From: Corydoras sp. C115
Taxonomy: Eukaryota > Chordata > Actinopteri > Siluriformes > Callichthyidae
Length of the DNA: 64,000 nucleotides
Reading direction: 5' to 3'
Assembly (NCBI GenBank): GCA_019802505.1
Contig: JAFMOC010000006.1
Coordinates: 3,423,501-3,487,500 of the forward strand
Below, piece after piece: positions 44,760 through 56,748 of this stretch (its first letter is position 1; each line of letters begins with the position of its first letter). The notes under the pieces are model-generated. The model was not told where the DNA came from. It saw nothing but the letters and a program-made list of their open reading frames with translations, and did not search any database. A program made the position numbers and the translations under genes.

Positions 44760-45114
44760 TCATTCATTCATTATATTCCGCTTTATCCTATATTAGGGTC
44801 GCGGTGGGGTTCCCCATGCCCATCCAGGGGAGAACATTTCGGGCGCTGGGCAGATAGACCCAGGACAGGGCGCCAATCCATCGCTGGGCACACACTCACT
44901 CACACAGACACGCACGCATACACACTGTATGGGGCAATTTGGAGAACTCAATTGACTTGATCCATGTTTTTGGACTGTGGGAGGAAACCGGAGAACCCGG
45001 AGGAAACCCACGCAGACACGGAGAGAACATGGAAACTCCACCAGATGGGGATTCGAACCGGGAATCCCTAGTACTGAGAGGCGAACGTGCTAACCATTAA
45101 ACCACCGTGCCGCC
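44760..45114 (-). mobile_element. tRNA-derived SINE, full length
   Basis: Minus-strand copy with B box GGTTCGAATCC and a slightly changed A box. The tail is (GAAT)n. Fourteen-bp target duplications ACTTTCTGTGATAT and ACTTTGTGTGATAT, with one mismatch, lie at 44746-44759 and 45115-45128. Confidence 0.9.
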
Positions 45115-45128
45115 ACTTTGTGTGATAT

Positions 45129-46984
45129 ATATCTGCAAATTTTGCCACCCACCTGTTTTTACTATTTGTCATTGTTGTCATTTATTTGATTTGGTTGTTT
45201 ATAGCGGTTGTGAAGACCATATTATGAAAGAGACATTGTAAAGCAATAAAGTCATTATTGTAAGACAAATACTGACAGGATGATACAGGACACAAAATTA
45301 GGTAAAATGTTAATTTTATCAAATAAACATTATTCTAGCAGCATTATGAAATTTACACTTGTAGGGTACCGGACAGTGTATTTAATATACATTATATGTG
45401 AAAGGAGTTATTAGATATTCACCCTTTTGTAAATTAGTTCATATTCAATAAAAGAATACAAATGTAAATAATGCATTAAATTAAATCTGAACAAATATTA
45501 TTGACCTCCTTGCATATCATACAACCCTTGTTTTCTTAGTACTTTATTTGAATTTTATGATTTTTACTACAGTTTATGCATTGATTTAAACTTTTGTTGT
45601 AAATATCTGACATGCTTAAGGGTGTAATGACATTTGTATTTGTTGCTTATTAGACATACATAGATTTTGATTTAAAATTTTAAATTAAAAAAAGTCTATG
45701 ATACCAGGTACTCTAATATTGTTTTATAATATGTATAATATATCTTGACAATATCACAGAACTTCCACCATACTTCTTTTTGTGCCAGAAGCCACAAATT
45801 TGTTATTGCTCCATTTTGCATAACTGAATGCTACTTGTCTTGAATTTTACAAGAACATAGTGGCTTTGACTTTGTTAAAAGTTCAAGCTTAAGGATAGTG
45901 TTTCTGTTCAATCGTGCACATATGATTTAATAAAAATGCAAGAGCAAGATATACTTAATTTTTTTTTTAGATAAATACACTTTGTGTATTTATAACAAAA
46001 TAATAAAAAAACTTGAGCAAAAGTAAATGTAATTCAACACATATATATTTTGTGTAATATATAAGTAAGTAAGTAATTAAGTGAAATTTGTGAAAATCGC
46101 ACTGTGTGAATTTTAAATTATATATCTCATTAGTTCTAAGCTAGGGTCGCAGAGGATCTCTGTGTTTTATGCGCTTGGCAGATACACCTTTGTAGGTTTG
46201 TTTTCTTGTTTTTGTTTTTGTTTTTATTGGATATTTAGTTCATAGTTCTGTTTTTAATGAGCGGTTCATTATATTGTTAATTTGTATTGTCATGTTTTTT
46301 TATTTTAAAATTTTTTTTTTTACCGCTCAGCAGTTGGTTAGTCTTTTGCGCGGCAGCGTTTGCACTTTGGATAATGCACGCTATTCATGCTATCATCCCA
46401 GTTGGCAAGTGCACCAGCATTCTGAGCTTTCATGCGCATCCCGTGATTGTGATGATTAGTTTGTAGTTTTCTTTTAATTGGTTGATTTGTTTATATTACT
46501 GATTTCTTCGTAAGTTTTGTTTTTGCATTATTCGTTGCTCTGCCATTATCCTGGGTTTTGTGTTTCTCTTTTGTTCAATTAATCAATACTTGCTGCTTTG
46601 CTTTATTCTGTCTGCTTATCTCAATAGTGTTCACCACCATCTAGAGACAGCACGATAGATATATTTTAGTAACATCTTGGGGCAGCTGTGGCAATGGAAA
46701 TGGATGCTGGTGTTGCAGAAAAACAGGGCAATTCGAGTGCCCCTCAATTGAGGTGGACGTGTTGGTTTGAATTCATGATGTGTTACAGGCTTGTTTAATA
46801 ACATCAACCACTCCTTGGTTCAGGGAAAAAGGCATACATTGAAAGCAGAGGTCAGTTCTCACCTAATTTGCCAATTTTGGGCACAAATCGAGTTGGATCT
46901 GCTGTTCTACTAGAAGCAATAAATGCAAAGGTGTCCTGCTCTATAATCATCCAGGAAAAGATCTATTTTACATGAGCTCTTCAT
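45129..46984. other. no gene seen; possible old repeat at 46200-46680
   Basis: AT-rich sequence. See the 39331-41046 entry for weak similarity. The 61-codon frame at 46274-46459 is not supported as a gene. Confidence 0.4.
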
Positions 46985-47170
46985 TATGGGATGTGATAGG
47001 TCAATGGTTAGGGTGTTGGGCTTTTAATCCGAAGATTGAGAGTTTACATCAACTTGCCAAAGTTGGGCTCTTGAGCAAGGCTTTTAACCCTCATTGCTTT
47101 AGGGGTGCTGTCCCTGTGTTCTGATCCCAGCCATCAAGTTGAGATTTCGAAAATTCTCCACTGTGGATTT
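46985..47170 (+). mobile_element. second SINE type, degenerate copy
   Basis: GGTCAATGGTTAGGGTGTTGGGCTTTTAAT (in parts), TCTTGAGCAAGGCTTTTAACC and CTCATTGCTTTAGGGG match the second SINE type at 39126-39330. Confidence 0.6.
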
Positions 47171-47998
47171 CACTTTTAACGAGACAACATACTATAAAAT
47201 TCCATTAATCGAGTAAGAGTGATTGATGGTTAAATGTGGCAGCTTAACAAATTTCTGTTTTCCCCATCCATTTTACTGTGAACTTTAGAATGATAGAGGT
47301 CACTTACAGAAATTACATCAAGCTTTTAATAAAGCTGCAAGCCAGGTAGCCAGAGAATTGCATTTTTAGATGATTTATAGTAATCTAGTGGCCTGAATCC
47401 ATACAGGTGCAAACATTTTATTATTATTATTATTATTATTATAAGAATTTTATTTTTAAGTGACACAGGACACTGTACTGTGTGTATTTGTATATGGTAA
47501 ATCCACTGGCCACACCAAAAGGACCACTGCTTCTATTTATATTGATGTCCCATGCAATAACATTATAGATGAACTATACTGAGCATTGACACACAGCACA
47601 GGGGTCCTACTTTGTATTAGTCATTATGGACTATGCTACATGACACCTGTAAACTGTTTCATTATACACTTTGGACACTATTGTTAAAGCATTGTTTCAC
47701 ATAATCTCCAAAATCATTGAATAGTAATGTTTGGTGATTTTACCCTCTATTCAATTAACGCTCATACTAACACACATTAGTTGAGAGGGATCCCTGGAAC
47801 AACATCATTTCAGTGCCACACCCTCTATTAATAATGAGCTTGGTGAAGAGGTGAAATGCCAGCACTGACTGATCCCAGATCACCAACCCAACACTGCCAA
47901 GCCTGAGATCTACACCTTTATCTACAGGGAATTAATTATATGTAAAATTATATATATATATGGGTTTTTAATCTACTTTTACAGATTAATAGTGATTC

Positions 47999-48870
47999 TG
48001 AGTTGCAGAATCACTTGCTTCCAGTAACTGGAAGGCTATTCCAAAGTTGAGAAGCCTTGTGGGAGAACGCTCTTCCATCAGCAGTAATTTTATTTATTTT
48101 AGGAGCTAAAAGTAAAGCAGCACCTTGAGATCTGATCTCGCATGTTGTCTTATACATATGTGTTGGTGTGTTGGCTGCATCAGCTCAGTGAGATACTGTG
48201 GATACTGCTTATGTAGAATTTTATGTAATCAATAAAATGTTGTACTCAATACAAAACTTAACTTGTATCCAAGTTTGATAACATAGGACTGATATGATCA
48301 GATTTTCTGGTTCTAGTTATAACCCTAGCTGCAGCTTTTTAAACAAGTTGTAATTTATGTAAAGATTTATTAGAACATCCTGTCAGATGTGAATTACAAT
48401 AATCTAATCTCGAGGTAAAAAAATGCATGAATTAGTTTCTCTGCATCTTGGAAGGAAAGGATATTTCTTTGTAAGGAGAGATCTGAATAAATAATGACAT
48501 TGAGATTATTTACAGATTAACTGAGTCTAATTAAAGAGTTGAGGTTTAACACGGTGTTAGAAGTTTTGGTAATTTTGTCTTTGGATCCAACTATTAGTGC
48601 TTCAATTTTATCAGAATTTAGCTTTCTTTGACACCAACATTTTAATATCTTGGATGCAGTCCTCCAGCTTACTGACTGAACAACCATCATTAGGGTTAGC
48701 TGAAATGTATAACTGTGTATCATCTGTATAAGAGTGGAAGCTAATTCCATGTTTATGAACAATTGATCCCAATGGAAGCATATGTATATACCCTTGAGGA
48801 ACACCATATTTAACCTTAGGAAAATGAGAGCACTGATTGTTAACACAGGTGAACTGGAGTACAGAACCTG
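47999..48870 (-). pseudogene. L2-like LINE copy, RT C-terminal half
   Basis: The minus strand shows, in fragments, a block like VPQG...LLF (about 48790), HKHGISFHSY-type words (about 48750-48720), an LNSDKIEALIVGSKDK block (about 48620-48575) and a C-terminal AFSHKASQLWNSL block (about 48060-48010). It is heavily mutated with no usable frame. Confidence 0.65.
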
Positions 48871-49126
48871 TAATGCCTAGTGTTCTCTAATCTATCCGGT
48901 AAGATTGCTAGAAAGCAAAAGCGCTAATAAACTGAACTTACACTATGTAATCTAGTACAGTTTTAAAAATGAATGCTGATCGCCAAGTAACACGTTTCCA
49001 GTTTCTCTAACAATCAAGGTATAGAACACAATTTATAAAATATTTTGGGAAAATAATGTATTGTATATGGTGTACAACCTGGTGCTACTTTACGTACCAA
49101 CAGTGGAATGCATACTACAGTTTGAG

Positions 49127-49600
49127 AAGTTCAAGTTCAAGTAGTTTATTTATATAGTGCTTTTTACAGTAGTACACTGTCACAAAGCAGCTTAACAGTG
49201 TTATAAGCCTTAAAACCCCCAAAGAGCAAGCCGAAGCGACAGTGGCAAGAAAATGTTATTTTGAGAAAGAAATGTTGGGAGGATAAAGGGAACTCATCCT
49301 CCTTGAGTGGCAACATCAGCAGTGTAGGACAGCCATGTACAGACTGTGTATTGATTAAGTGTCTGTATTTAACAATAGGAAAAAGTATAAGAATTGGAGA
49401 ACTATATAAGTCCATTGAGGGCATCCTGCGGGACTGCCAGTCCATTAGAAATCCAGGTCCCAGCCAGTAGGTTTTGTAGCCATGGGGCTTCGTTAGAGCC
49501 ATGGTTTAAGAGCTGACGACACCTCCAGGAAATTGGCAACAACTCAAAAGCCAATTTGAGAACCATTGAATTTGACAGTTGTATTTGAAACACAGCCAAA
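49127..49600 (-). mobile_element. LINE 3' region fragment
   Basis: AGTTTATTTATATAGTGCTT followed by CACTGTCACAAAGCAGCTTA, AGAGCAAGCCGAAGCGACAG and TGGCAAGAAAAT resembles a widespread fish LINE 3' untranslated region, here reversed. The family is not named with confidence. Confidence 0.55.
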
Positions 49601-50479
49601 AAATTCCATGATTCCTGTTTTCTTGTTCAGCTCTACCTCAGTCTGCTTAGTGATGGTAGTTTCAGACGTTGAGGACCCGATAATATTTCAAAATATTATG
49701 CCAAGTTAAACACTTTTGTACATTCTGTTGACAGGTAATGTGTCCAGCTTTAAATTAAAGTGGGGTTTGGAATAGACATACTACAGCTGCCTGCTAAGTC
49801 TTAATAAAAATCAAGTGTACACTCTTCCACAATGTGCACTTGTGCTGTCACAACTAAATGTTTTCTTAAATGTTTTACTGCTTATTAAGCAATGTTAGTG
49901 GCAGCATTTGCTAAATGAAGTGTATGCAGGTTATGTTACTGAATAGATTAGTAGACTTATTTAATAGGCTGTAATCAGCCATGTCTTTGTCACCCATATG
50001 GTTTTTCCTCTTCTTTAGACTTGTCCTTGATTTTCTGTCAGGCTTTCATGCATCTCGTCACATATTTTCTTAATTTTTTTTTTATCATTTTGGTCACGAT
50101 TCATTCTTGCCAATACTACCTTTAGCCTTCATTTCATAAGTTATTTTTTTGCTTTAGCACTAGTGCTCATGAAAAGGCACCACAAAACACCCATGAGAAC
50201 TTGAAAAGATAGTAGGTTAGAATGATAAAGGATGCAAATGGAAAAGTTAGAAGTTGAAAAGGGTATTTTAAATAGATGATAGAAAATAGGAAAGAGAGAG
50301 AAAGTTGGATGATGTTAAGAGAATAAACCAAGTCCTGCCTCAAGAAACAGAGTAAAGAATAGAAAGGTTGTGATTTCAGTGGAGTGTTGACAAGCTTTAG
50401 AAGAGATTGCAGTGGATTTCTTTTTTTTATTTGATTGTTTTAAAAATTCTTGAGATGTTTTTGAGATAAAAAGATGCCT

Positions 50480-50610
50480 TATGAGTAGAGAAGAAGTGTA
50501 ATGGTTCAGATATTCAAGAATAAGAGTGATGGGCAGAGCTGCAGTGACTACAGAGGAATACAACTGATCGTTCACAGCATGGGAAGTGTTATAAGTATTT
50601 GTGGCAGATC
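50480..50610 (-). repeat. unclassified dispersed repeat, related to 21060-21190
   Basis: The minus strand matches that segment at roughly seven bases in ten by eye. Short open frames in both copies are similar but lack features. Confidence 0.4.
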
Positions 50611-51499
50611 ACCATCTAAAACTGAACAAGGGGTTTCCATCGTCCAAAGGCAACATGTCCTTAGAAATTTGAAGGCATGATCTAAAGTACATTGGAGGCA
50701 CAGGGAGCTGACAGGAGTGTGCAGGGTTGCTTGTGATGGGATAGAGGGGTCACTGGAAACTGGTAACTGACAACAGCACACTGGTTTAGTGTTTAGGTTT
50801 AATCTCAGCACAGTTACCGAATAATCTAGGAGACTATTTAAACTAGTCTGTCTTGCTTATATTAGTCCTGTTCGGGCTATATAAGCTACTTTAAATTTTT
50901 TTGAAAGGACTTATTCAAGCCACCAGAGAGCGGTATATATTACAGGTTCTTAGAAAGACACATACTACTTCTAGGCTTGCAAATACAGATGATCCCATGA
51001 AAACCTTGCTGCAGTAAGAAAATCTCCTTATTTGAGAAGTCAAATTCTTGCAGGTAATGACATCAATTAATATTATATTATGCCTGATGTGTCAGTAACT
51101 TCAAATGACAGTGATCTGACTTTCTAAATCTCTTACTTCGGCCAAGTTTAATGTTGCTTTTAGTGGATTTAAGTCCATCCATCTCACAAAGCCAAATTAC
51201 ATACTTACCAGCCATTTCTGATCTTGCTGTGAGCTCACAGAAGCTTTATTCCCTGAATATCATTTTCTGTAAAAGCTGCCATGTACCACCCAAAGATTCA
51301 ATTAAGGGCTAAAATGGTCTGTAATAGACTCAGCTTTTATAAGTAGGCATTCACCTGGACACCCAGCTCTGTACTGCTTACTCTGTAGCTCATTTACTCA
51401 TTCCTCAACTCGATGCCCTGAATCCATTGCTACAAAGTAATAACCTTAACCCTTCACAAACCCATGAGGTAACACTGCTTACAATGTCATTGTGCTATA
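50611..51499. other. no gene seen
   Basis: AT-rich sequence with no supported feature. Confidence 0.5.
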
Positions 51500-51586
51500 T
51501 ATAAGCCCAACTCCCAAAACGTTCCCCTTGGGATGGGTATAGGGAACCCTCCAGCGACCCTAGCAAAGGATTAAGCAGAATATAAT
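51500..51586 (+). mobile_element. tRNA-derived SINE, 3' fragment
   Basis: CCAAAACGTTCCCCTTGGGA through GGATTAAGCAGAATATAAT matches the end of the family, diverged. Confidence 0.65.
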
Positions 51587-51909
51587 TAATTACTGAATAT
51601 ATTATTATTATTGGTATTAATGTCTTGTTATTACTTTGAATAGTAATTGTTGCAAGCCTGCCTGCCCTTACAAAAGATTTACTAAGAAATAACCATGGGT
51701 GTCAAAGATTTTATTTGCTTTAAAGATGTAATTTTGTTTTTCCTTTTTTTCTTTTTCTATCTTTTATTTTTACATGGATTTACCTGGTTTGCCTGGTATA
51801 GGTATTTTGTATGGTGTCTTTCTGCTGCGTTAGGATGAATGCACATTAAATGACTGGGAGGACACATAACAGAGTCATACCATCAAATATACCCTATATA
51901 ATAAAACAT

Positions 51910-52252
51910 GGCGGCATGGTGGCTTAGTGGTTAGCACATTCGCCTCTCAGCACTAGGGATTCCCGGTTTGAATCCCCATCTGCGTGGAGTTTCCATGTTC
52001 TCCCCGTGTCTGCGTGGGTTTCCTCCTGGTTCTCCGGTTTCCTCCCACAGTCCAAAAACATGGATCAAGTTAATTGAGTTCTCCAAATTTCCATGCATGT
52101 CTGTGTGTGTGAGTATGTGCCCAGCGATAGACTGGCGCCCTGTCCTGGGTGTATCTGCCCAGCACCCGAAATGTTCTCCCCTGGATGGGCATGGGGAACC
52201 CCCCTGCGACCCTAATATAGGATAAAGCGGAAGATAATGAATGAATGAATGA
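51910..52252 (+). mobile_element. tRNA-derived SINE, full length
   Basis: A box TGGCTTAGTGG, B box GGTTTGAATCC and a (GAAT)n tail. Twelve-bp target duplications ATAATAAAACAT lie at 51898-51909 and 52253-52264. Confidence 0.9.
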
Positions 52253-52560
52253 ATAATAAAACATCATATACTTCACTAAATCAATTTTAAAAATTGAAAA
52301 TACATACAGTATATTTATTATACACACAGGAGTACAAATTTCAATATCTAAAAGAAGCTAACATAGACTAAACATTGTAGAGGCTTTATCACAATCATCC
52401 AGAAACCATTTGGTGAAGCCATCCAGAAACCATTTGGTGAATGTCGATATTGATTTAAATTACTAAACAGAAGAAATTTATCAACAGTTTAACCACAGCT
52501 AAATTGGATAAACTGAAAATGGACCCAGATGCAGACTGTGCCACAACCTGAAAATCTTAA

Positions 52561-52562
<2 letters not shown>

Positions 52563-52629
<67 letters not shown>
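52563..52629. repeat. (AT)n microsatellite
   Basis: About 33 AT dinucleotides without interruption. Confidence 0.9.
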
Positions 52630-52634
<5 letters not shown>

Positions 52635-52685
52635 ACCAATATTTAATAACTGTAAATGGCAAACGTATACCTTTACTTTCAGGAC

Positions 52686-52880
52686 CCAGTACATTACATT
52701 ACATACATTTTATCATTTAGCAGATGCTTTTATCCAAAACAACTTACAAAGTGAGCACAGGATTGGCCACAGCATCCCTGGAGCAATTGGGATTAAGGGC
52801 CTTGCTCAAGGACCCACACTGATAACTTCAATGGACCTGAATTCAACCCAAATACCATTGTATCCACAGTACCATGGAAT
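52686..52880 (-). mobile_element. second SINE type with L2-like 3' tail
   Basis: TTTATCATTTAGCAGATGCT and TTTTATCCAAAACAACTTAC, an L2-like tail, are followed by ACAGGATTGGCCACAGCATC and AAGGGCCTTGCTCAAGGACC. The tRNA-like head at the right end is worn. Confidence 0.65.
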
Positions 52881-53976
52881 GATGTTGTGTAGCAATAGTA
52901 GCTTGCATGTATTTTAACAAAATTTTTAATACTATTTCTTAAACATATTTTATTTTGGTTGGTTTCCGGCTCTGAACTGCTTGCTTTTAGAAACCTTTTC
53001 TATAGAATTAAAGTCAGGATTTTTACATGATTGTTCTGAGACATGTAGTTCTCTTTTGAAAAATGAATTGCTTAGGGTCACTTGCTTGTTCTCTTCAGAT
53101 GCTACCCATGGACAGATGTTCTGAATATATTACCCAGATGCAACAAAATATGGGATGAGGCTTTTCTGCTGAATTTTAGTATTTGTTTTTCTCCAAACTC
53201 TGTTTAATTAAACAAAAAAGACTTATTTTGGTCTCATGTATCCACAACACATTGCTCAAATAATATGTCCATGTGATTTTTAGCAAAGTGCAGATGGGCA
53301 GTAATGTTCCTTTTAAAAAGCAGTGGCTTCTCCTTCTAACCCTGCCATTCACAACATTGTTGTTCAGTTCTCCTGATGGTGGATTCGGTAACATTACCAT
53401 AAGCCTGTTTAAGAAAGGCTTTTAGTTGTTTAGATGCTACCCTGACATTCCTATGTGACCTTGGTATGTAATGTATGCAGTCGACCACTTCTTTTAAGGG
53501 TAAACAAGGACCTCTGTTTAGTACTCTGTATGTACACAGGCCTTAAAATATATATAAAAATACATAGGAGTCAAAAGCATATAGCAAAAATAACACACAT
53601 CTGTGAGTAACTGACGACAGAGGGATTAAATGTAACTTGCCGAGTCACTGCTGGGTGGCAGCAGTAGAGTATGTTTTACTTGCAGTGTTTTTAGGGGTAA
53701 TTGCCCAAAGAGCACTGAGAGGAGCAGCTGATGGAGCATCTATTTGAAACTTGCTTCTGGTAGCACAACTCGTCGCATTGTCTCTTTGAACAAAGCTTTT
53801 ATGTATAGTAAGAAAAAGAAGAGTGAGTCTTGGCCAGCCTATATTTAAAAAACATCATTAAGGAAAACTGTATTAAAAGTATTAAAGCATTAATTACAGG
53901 AATTTTGATGATTTCTTTTTTTTTATTATAGTTATATCTAAAAACGAGACAAAGGCTTGCATAAGTGTAACAAATT

Positions 53977-54013
<37 letters not shown>

Positions 54014-54079
54014 TGAGTCTTTAAAAGCTTTCCCATGATTTAAGTGTTTTGGTAATAGAATAGCTTTAAGTGAATTATG
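52881..54079. other. no gene seen
   Basis: A poly(T) tract of about 27 bp lies at 53981-54007. No other feature is supported. Confidence 0.5.
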
Positions 54080-54087
54080 TTGTGTAC
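54080..54087 (+). repeat. 8-bp hAT target-site duplication, left
   Basis: TTGTGTAC is repeated at 55286-55293. Confidence 0.9.
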
Positions 54088-55285
54088 TAGGGCTGCAACA
54101 ACGAATCGATAAAATCGATAAAAATCGATTATCCAAAGTATCGATAATGAATTTCCATTATCGATTCGTTGGGTCGCGCGATTTCCGTGTTACTCGCGAT
54201 GTCGCAACCGCTTACGTCACATGTAGCGCTTCAATAACGCTGGAAAAAAATAGCGGGTTAAACAGAACGAGGCGGAGTCTGCAAAACAAGTTGATAAATC
54301 TACAAATGAAACACAGCCAACGCTGAAACTAAAGAACGTGGAACATGCAGCTCTGCAGACATGCGCAGCAGCACGGTGATGATACAGCTCCTGAAATAAA
54401 CACTGATGAGGATGAAGCTGAACAGCAGATAAATCACTACAACATCCCGAGATTCTTTAGTTCTGAAGTAAATCGTAACACTGTGAGACCGGCAGAGCAG
54501 CGTCATGCTGTGTTTGGTTGTTAACTGGATAATAACAGCGATAGAGAACGTGTCTTAACGTCCGTTATACGAATACCCGTCCGTATGACACGTCCTGTCC
54601 CGGGCGTCCCGGTTTATTTTTTAAAGTGAGGACATGTCCTGGTTTTTAGCGGAGCAATAGCAGCACGCGGGATTGACGGGCACACGCGCACGGTGTAGAA
54701 GTACACGGCTTTAAATGTCCCGGCACTGAGAGACTGCGCGCGGCGCAACCCTCCCTCCCCCCCCCGCCCCGCTTTCAGACCGCGTCGAGACAAACAGGGG
54801 AAGCCTTGTACACGGTGTGCAAAGCAGCCATATGTCCCGGTGTCCAATTGAAATTTCACACAAGAGGTATTTTTTTTGTTAACTGGCTAATTTGTTAATT
54901 TATTTTTTTCCATAGCTGATTAGTTCATTTGTTAATTATTTTTTTCCCAATAGGCTACAGAACACAGAGTATCATGTGTTATTTGGAGTTGACTTTTGTT
55001 GTTAAGTGAGGGATGGTTAGATGATACATTATTTCTTTCATTGTGCTTTTCATTAATTACAGGAAATGTTAACTTAAACATTTTGAATACAATTACTATT
55101 TATAATACTATACTATAGAATAATTTTACTGAAAAACATACATCTTTGGATAAAAGTGTCTGCTAAATGATTAAATGTAAAGACATGGAATTTTTTTTTT
55201 TTTTAATTTATCCGATTCATCGATTAATCGAAAAAATAATCGACCGATTAATCGATTATCAAAATAATCGTTAGTTGCAGCCCTA
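54088..55285. mobile_element. non-autonomous hAT transposon, 1198 bp
   Basis: Perfect 12-bp ends TAGGGCTGCAAC and GTTGCAGCCCTA sit inside a perfect 8-bp target duplication, the hallmark of hAT. Subterminal regions are dense in ATCGATTA-type words (54100-54175 and 55208-55270), probable transposase sites. The GC-rich interior has no transposase or BED domain. A short L2-like tail (TTTGGATAAAAGTGTCTGCT) is embedded near 55145-55180. Confidence 0.9.
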
Positions 55286-55293
55286 TTGTGTAC
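55286..55293 (+). repeat. 8-bp hAT target-site duplication, right
   Basis: TTGTGTAC, exact match to the left copy. Confidence 0.9.
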
Positions 55294-56239
55294 AAGAGAT
55301 TGTTTGTAACTGTGATCCACTGAAAAAGACTCTTTTGTTGAATATTTGTGGTGGTTTTTCTTAGGATTTTGAATTGTCGTACAGCAGCTATGTTGAAAGT
55401 TCATGGCAGGACCATTTAAAAGACAAAATCTGTTGTTCTGGTGTTATTTCTATACATAACTCTATACAGATTATAATCCTCTAGCTAATTAAAATGTGCT
55501 GTTTTCTTCATTGCACATACCTCAACTTGTTTGTTGGCACACACTTACAGCTTTGCAAAATAGTGGGGACTACCTTTTTGAAGGGCCCACGGTAGTTGCA
55601 AACTGATCTGTGTTCACTGAGATTCATGTATAACACCCATCACTTGAAAAGCCAGAGCTGATATTTTTTACTGATATTTCTGATTTGGACCCTGTCAGGT
55701 CAGATGTTCTTGTGGGGATAAGTGACATCAAGTAATTTGATTATGATAACTACATTATTGTATATATGTGTTTGTATGTGAGTGTGTGTAGGTGTGTGTG
55801 TGTGTGGGATGTACCACCACATCACAGGCACTGTCAAAGCAAGGGAATTAGGTACAGCACCACAACAATAACAAACAGAAATTAGAAGCCATCCACCAAA
55901 AAGCATAAACAAAGATTTTTTGTGGTTATTGTAGTAGTTGAAGTTGTTGTAAAAAAAAAAAAAAAAAAAAAAAAGTTATAGTTAGTTATAGTATAGTTCA
56001 TACAGTCTACTCACGGCTTATATATTTTCTTTATTGTGTACCATTAACAAATAATTTCCATTTTATGTTGGACTAAAAACAAGTTTAGTGTTTTCTTGTC
56101 CACACTCATTTGAAAGCTGGAGCAAAGTGTTTAATTTCATTCAATTAGGCTAAATAAGAAGCTTCAAGTTGCAAGTACAGTGTGGACAGTTTTTTTCTCT
56201 CTATGCTTTAATAGGTAGATGTTGTGTGTGGCAGATGTC
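55294..56239. other. no gene seen
   Basis: A poly(A) run of about 23 bp lies at 55950-55973 and a short GT tract near 55793-55806. Nothing else is supported. Confidence 0.5.
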
Positions 56240-56748
56240 AGGGCTCTTGTGCTTAAAAAGAGAGATCTCTAGCTCTCACCAAGTACTCACTAGTGTTTCT
56301 CAGGGCTCTGTACTTGGTCCTCTCCTCTTTTCATTATACATGACATCATTGGGCACAGTCATTTAGGCACATGGTTTCTCTTACCACTGATCTTCTGATG
56401 ACACTCAGCTTTATTTGTCTTTTTCCCCTGACGATACCACGATCTCAAATCGGATATCTATCTGCATCCTAACATATGTTTGCACGAAGGCCTCATGTCA
56501 CTCCACTACTCATTTCTCTCCATTGGCTCGCTGTAGCTGCTCGCATTCAGTACAAGTCACTGACTCTGGCCTACAGGACCATTTCTGGATCTGCTCCCTC
56601 TTACCTTCACTCTATCATTTTAAAAAGACACTCCTGCTCATTCACTTCACTCTAGTGATGATTGCCGCCTGGTGATGCCTCCTCACAGAGGAGCTAATAC
56701 TCACTCCGTGGCGTTCACCACTGTAAAGTGGTGGAACGATCTTCCCAA
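56240..56748 (+). pseudogene. L2-like LINE C-terminal region, left part
   Basis: The plus strand carries [20 protein letters not shown] (56300-56360), then HVTPLLISLHWLAVAARIQY (about 56495-56550), SGSAPSYLHS and SVAFTTVKWWNDLPN (about 56700-56748). The same order of blocks as LINE copy A. It is frame-broken and then interrupted. Confidence 0.75.

Noticed and set aside
44793..45041. Recurring 80-90 codon frames within SINE copies (also at 14359, 41133, 51968, 58668)
   Set aside because: The same SINE body is open in one frame in many copies. It is shared non-coding sequence rather than a gene family.
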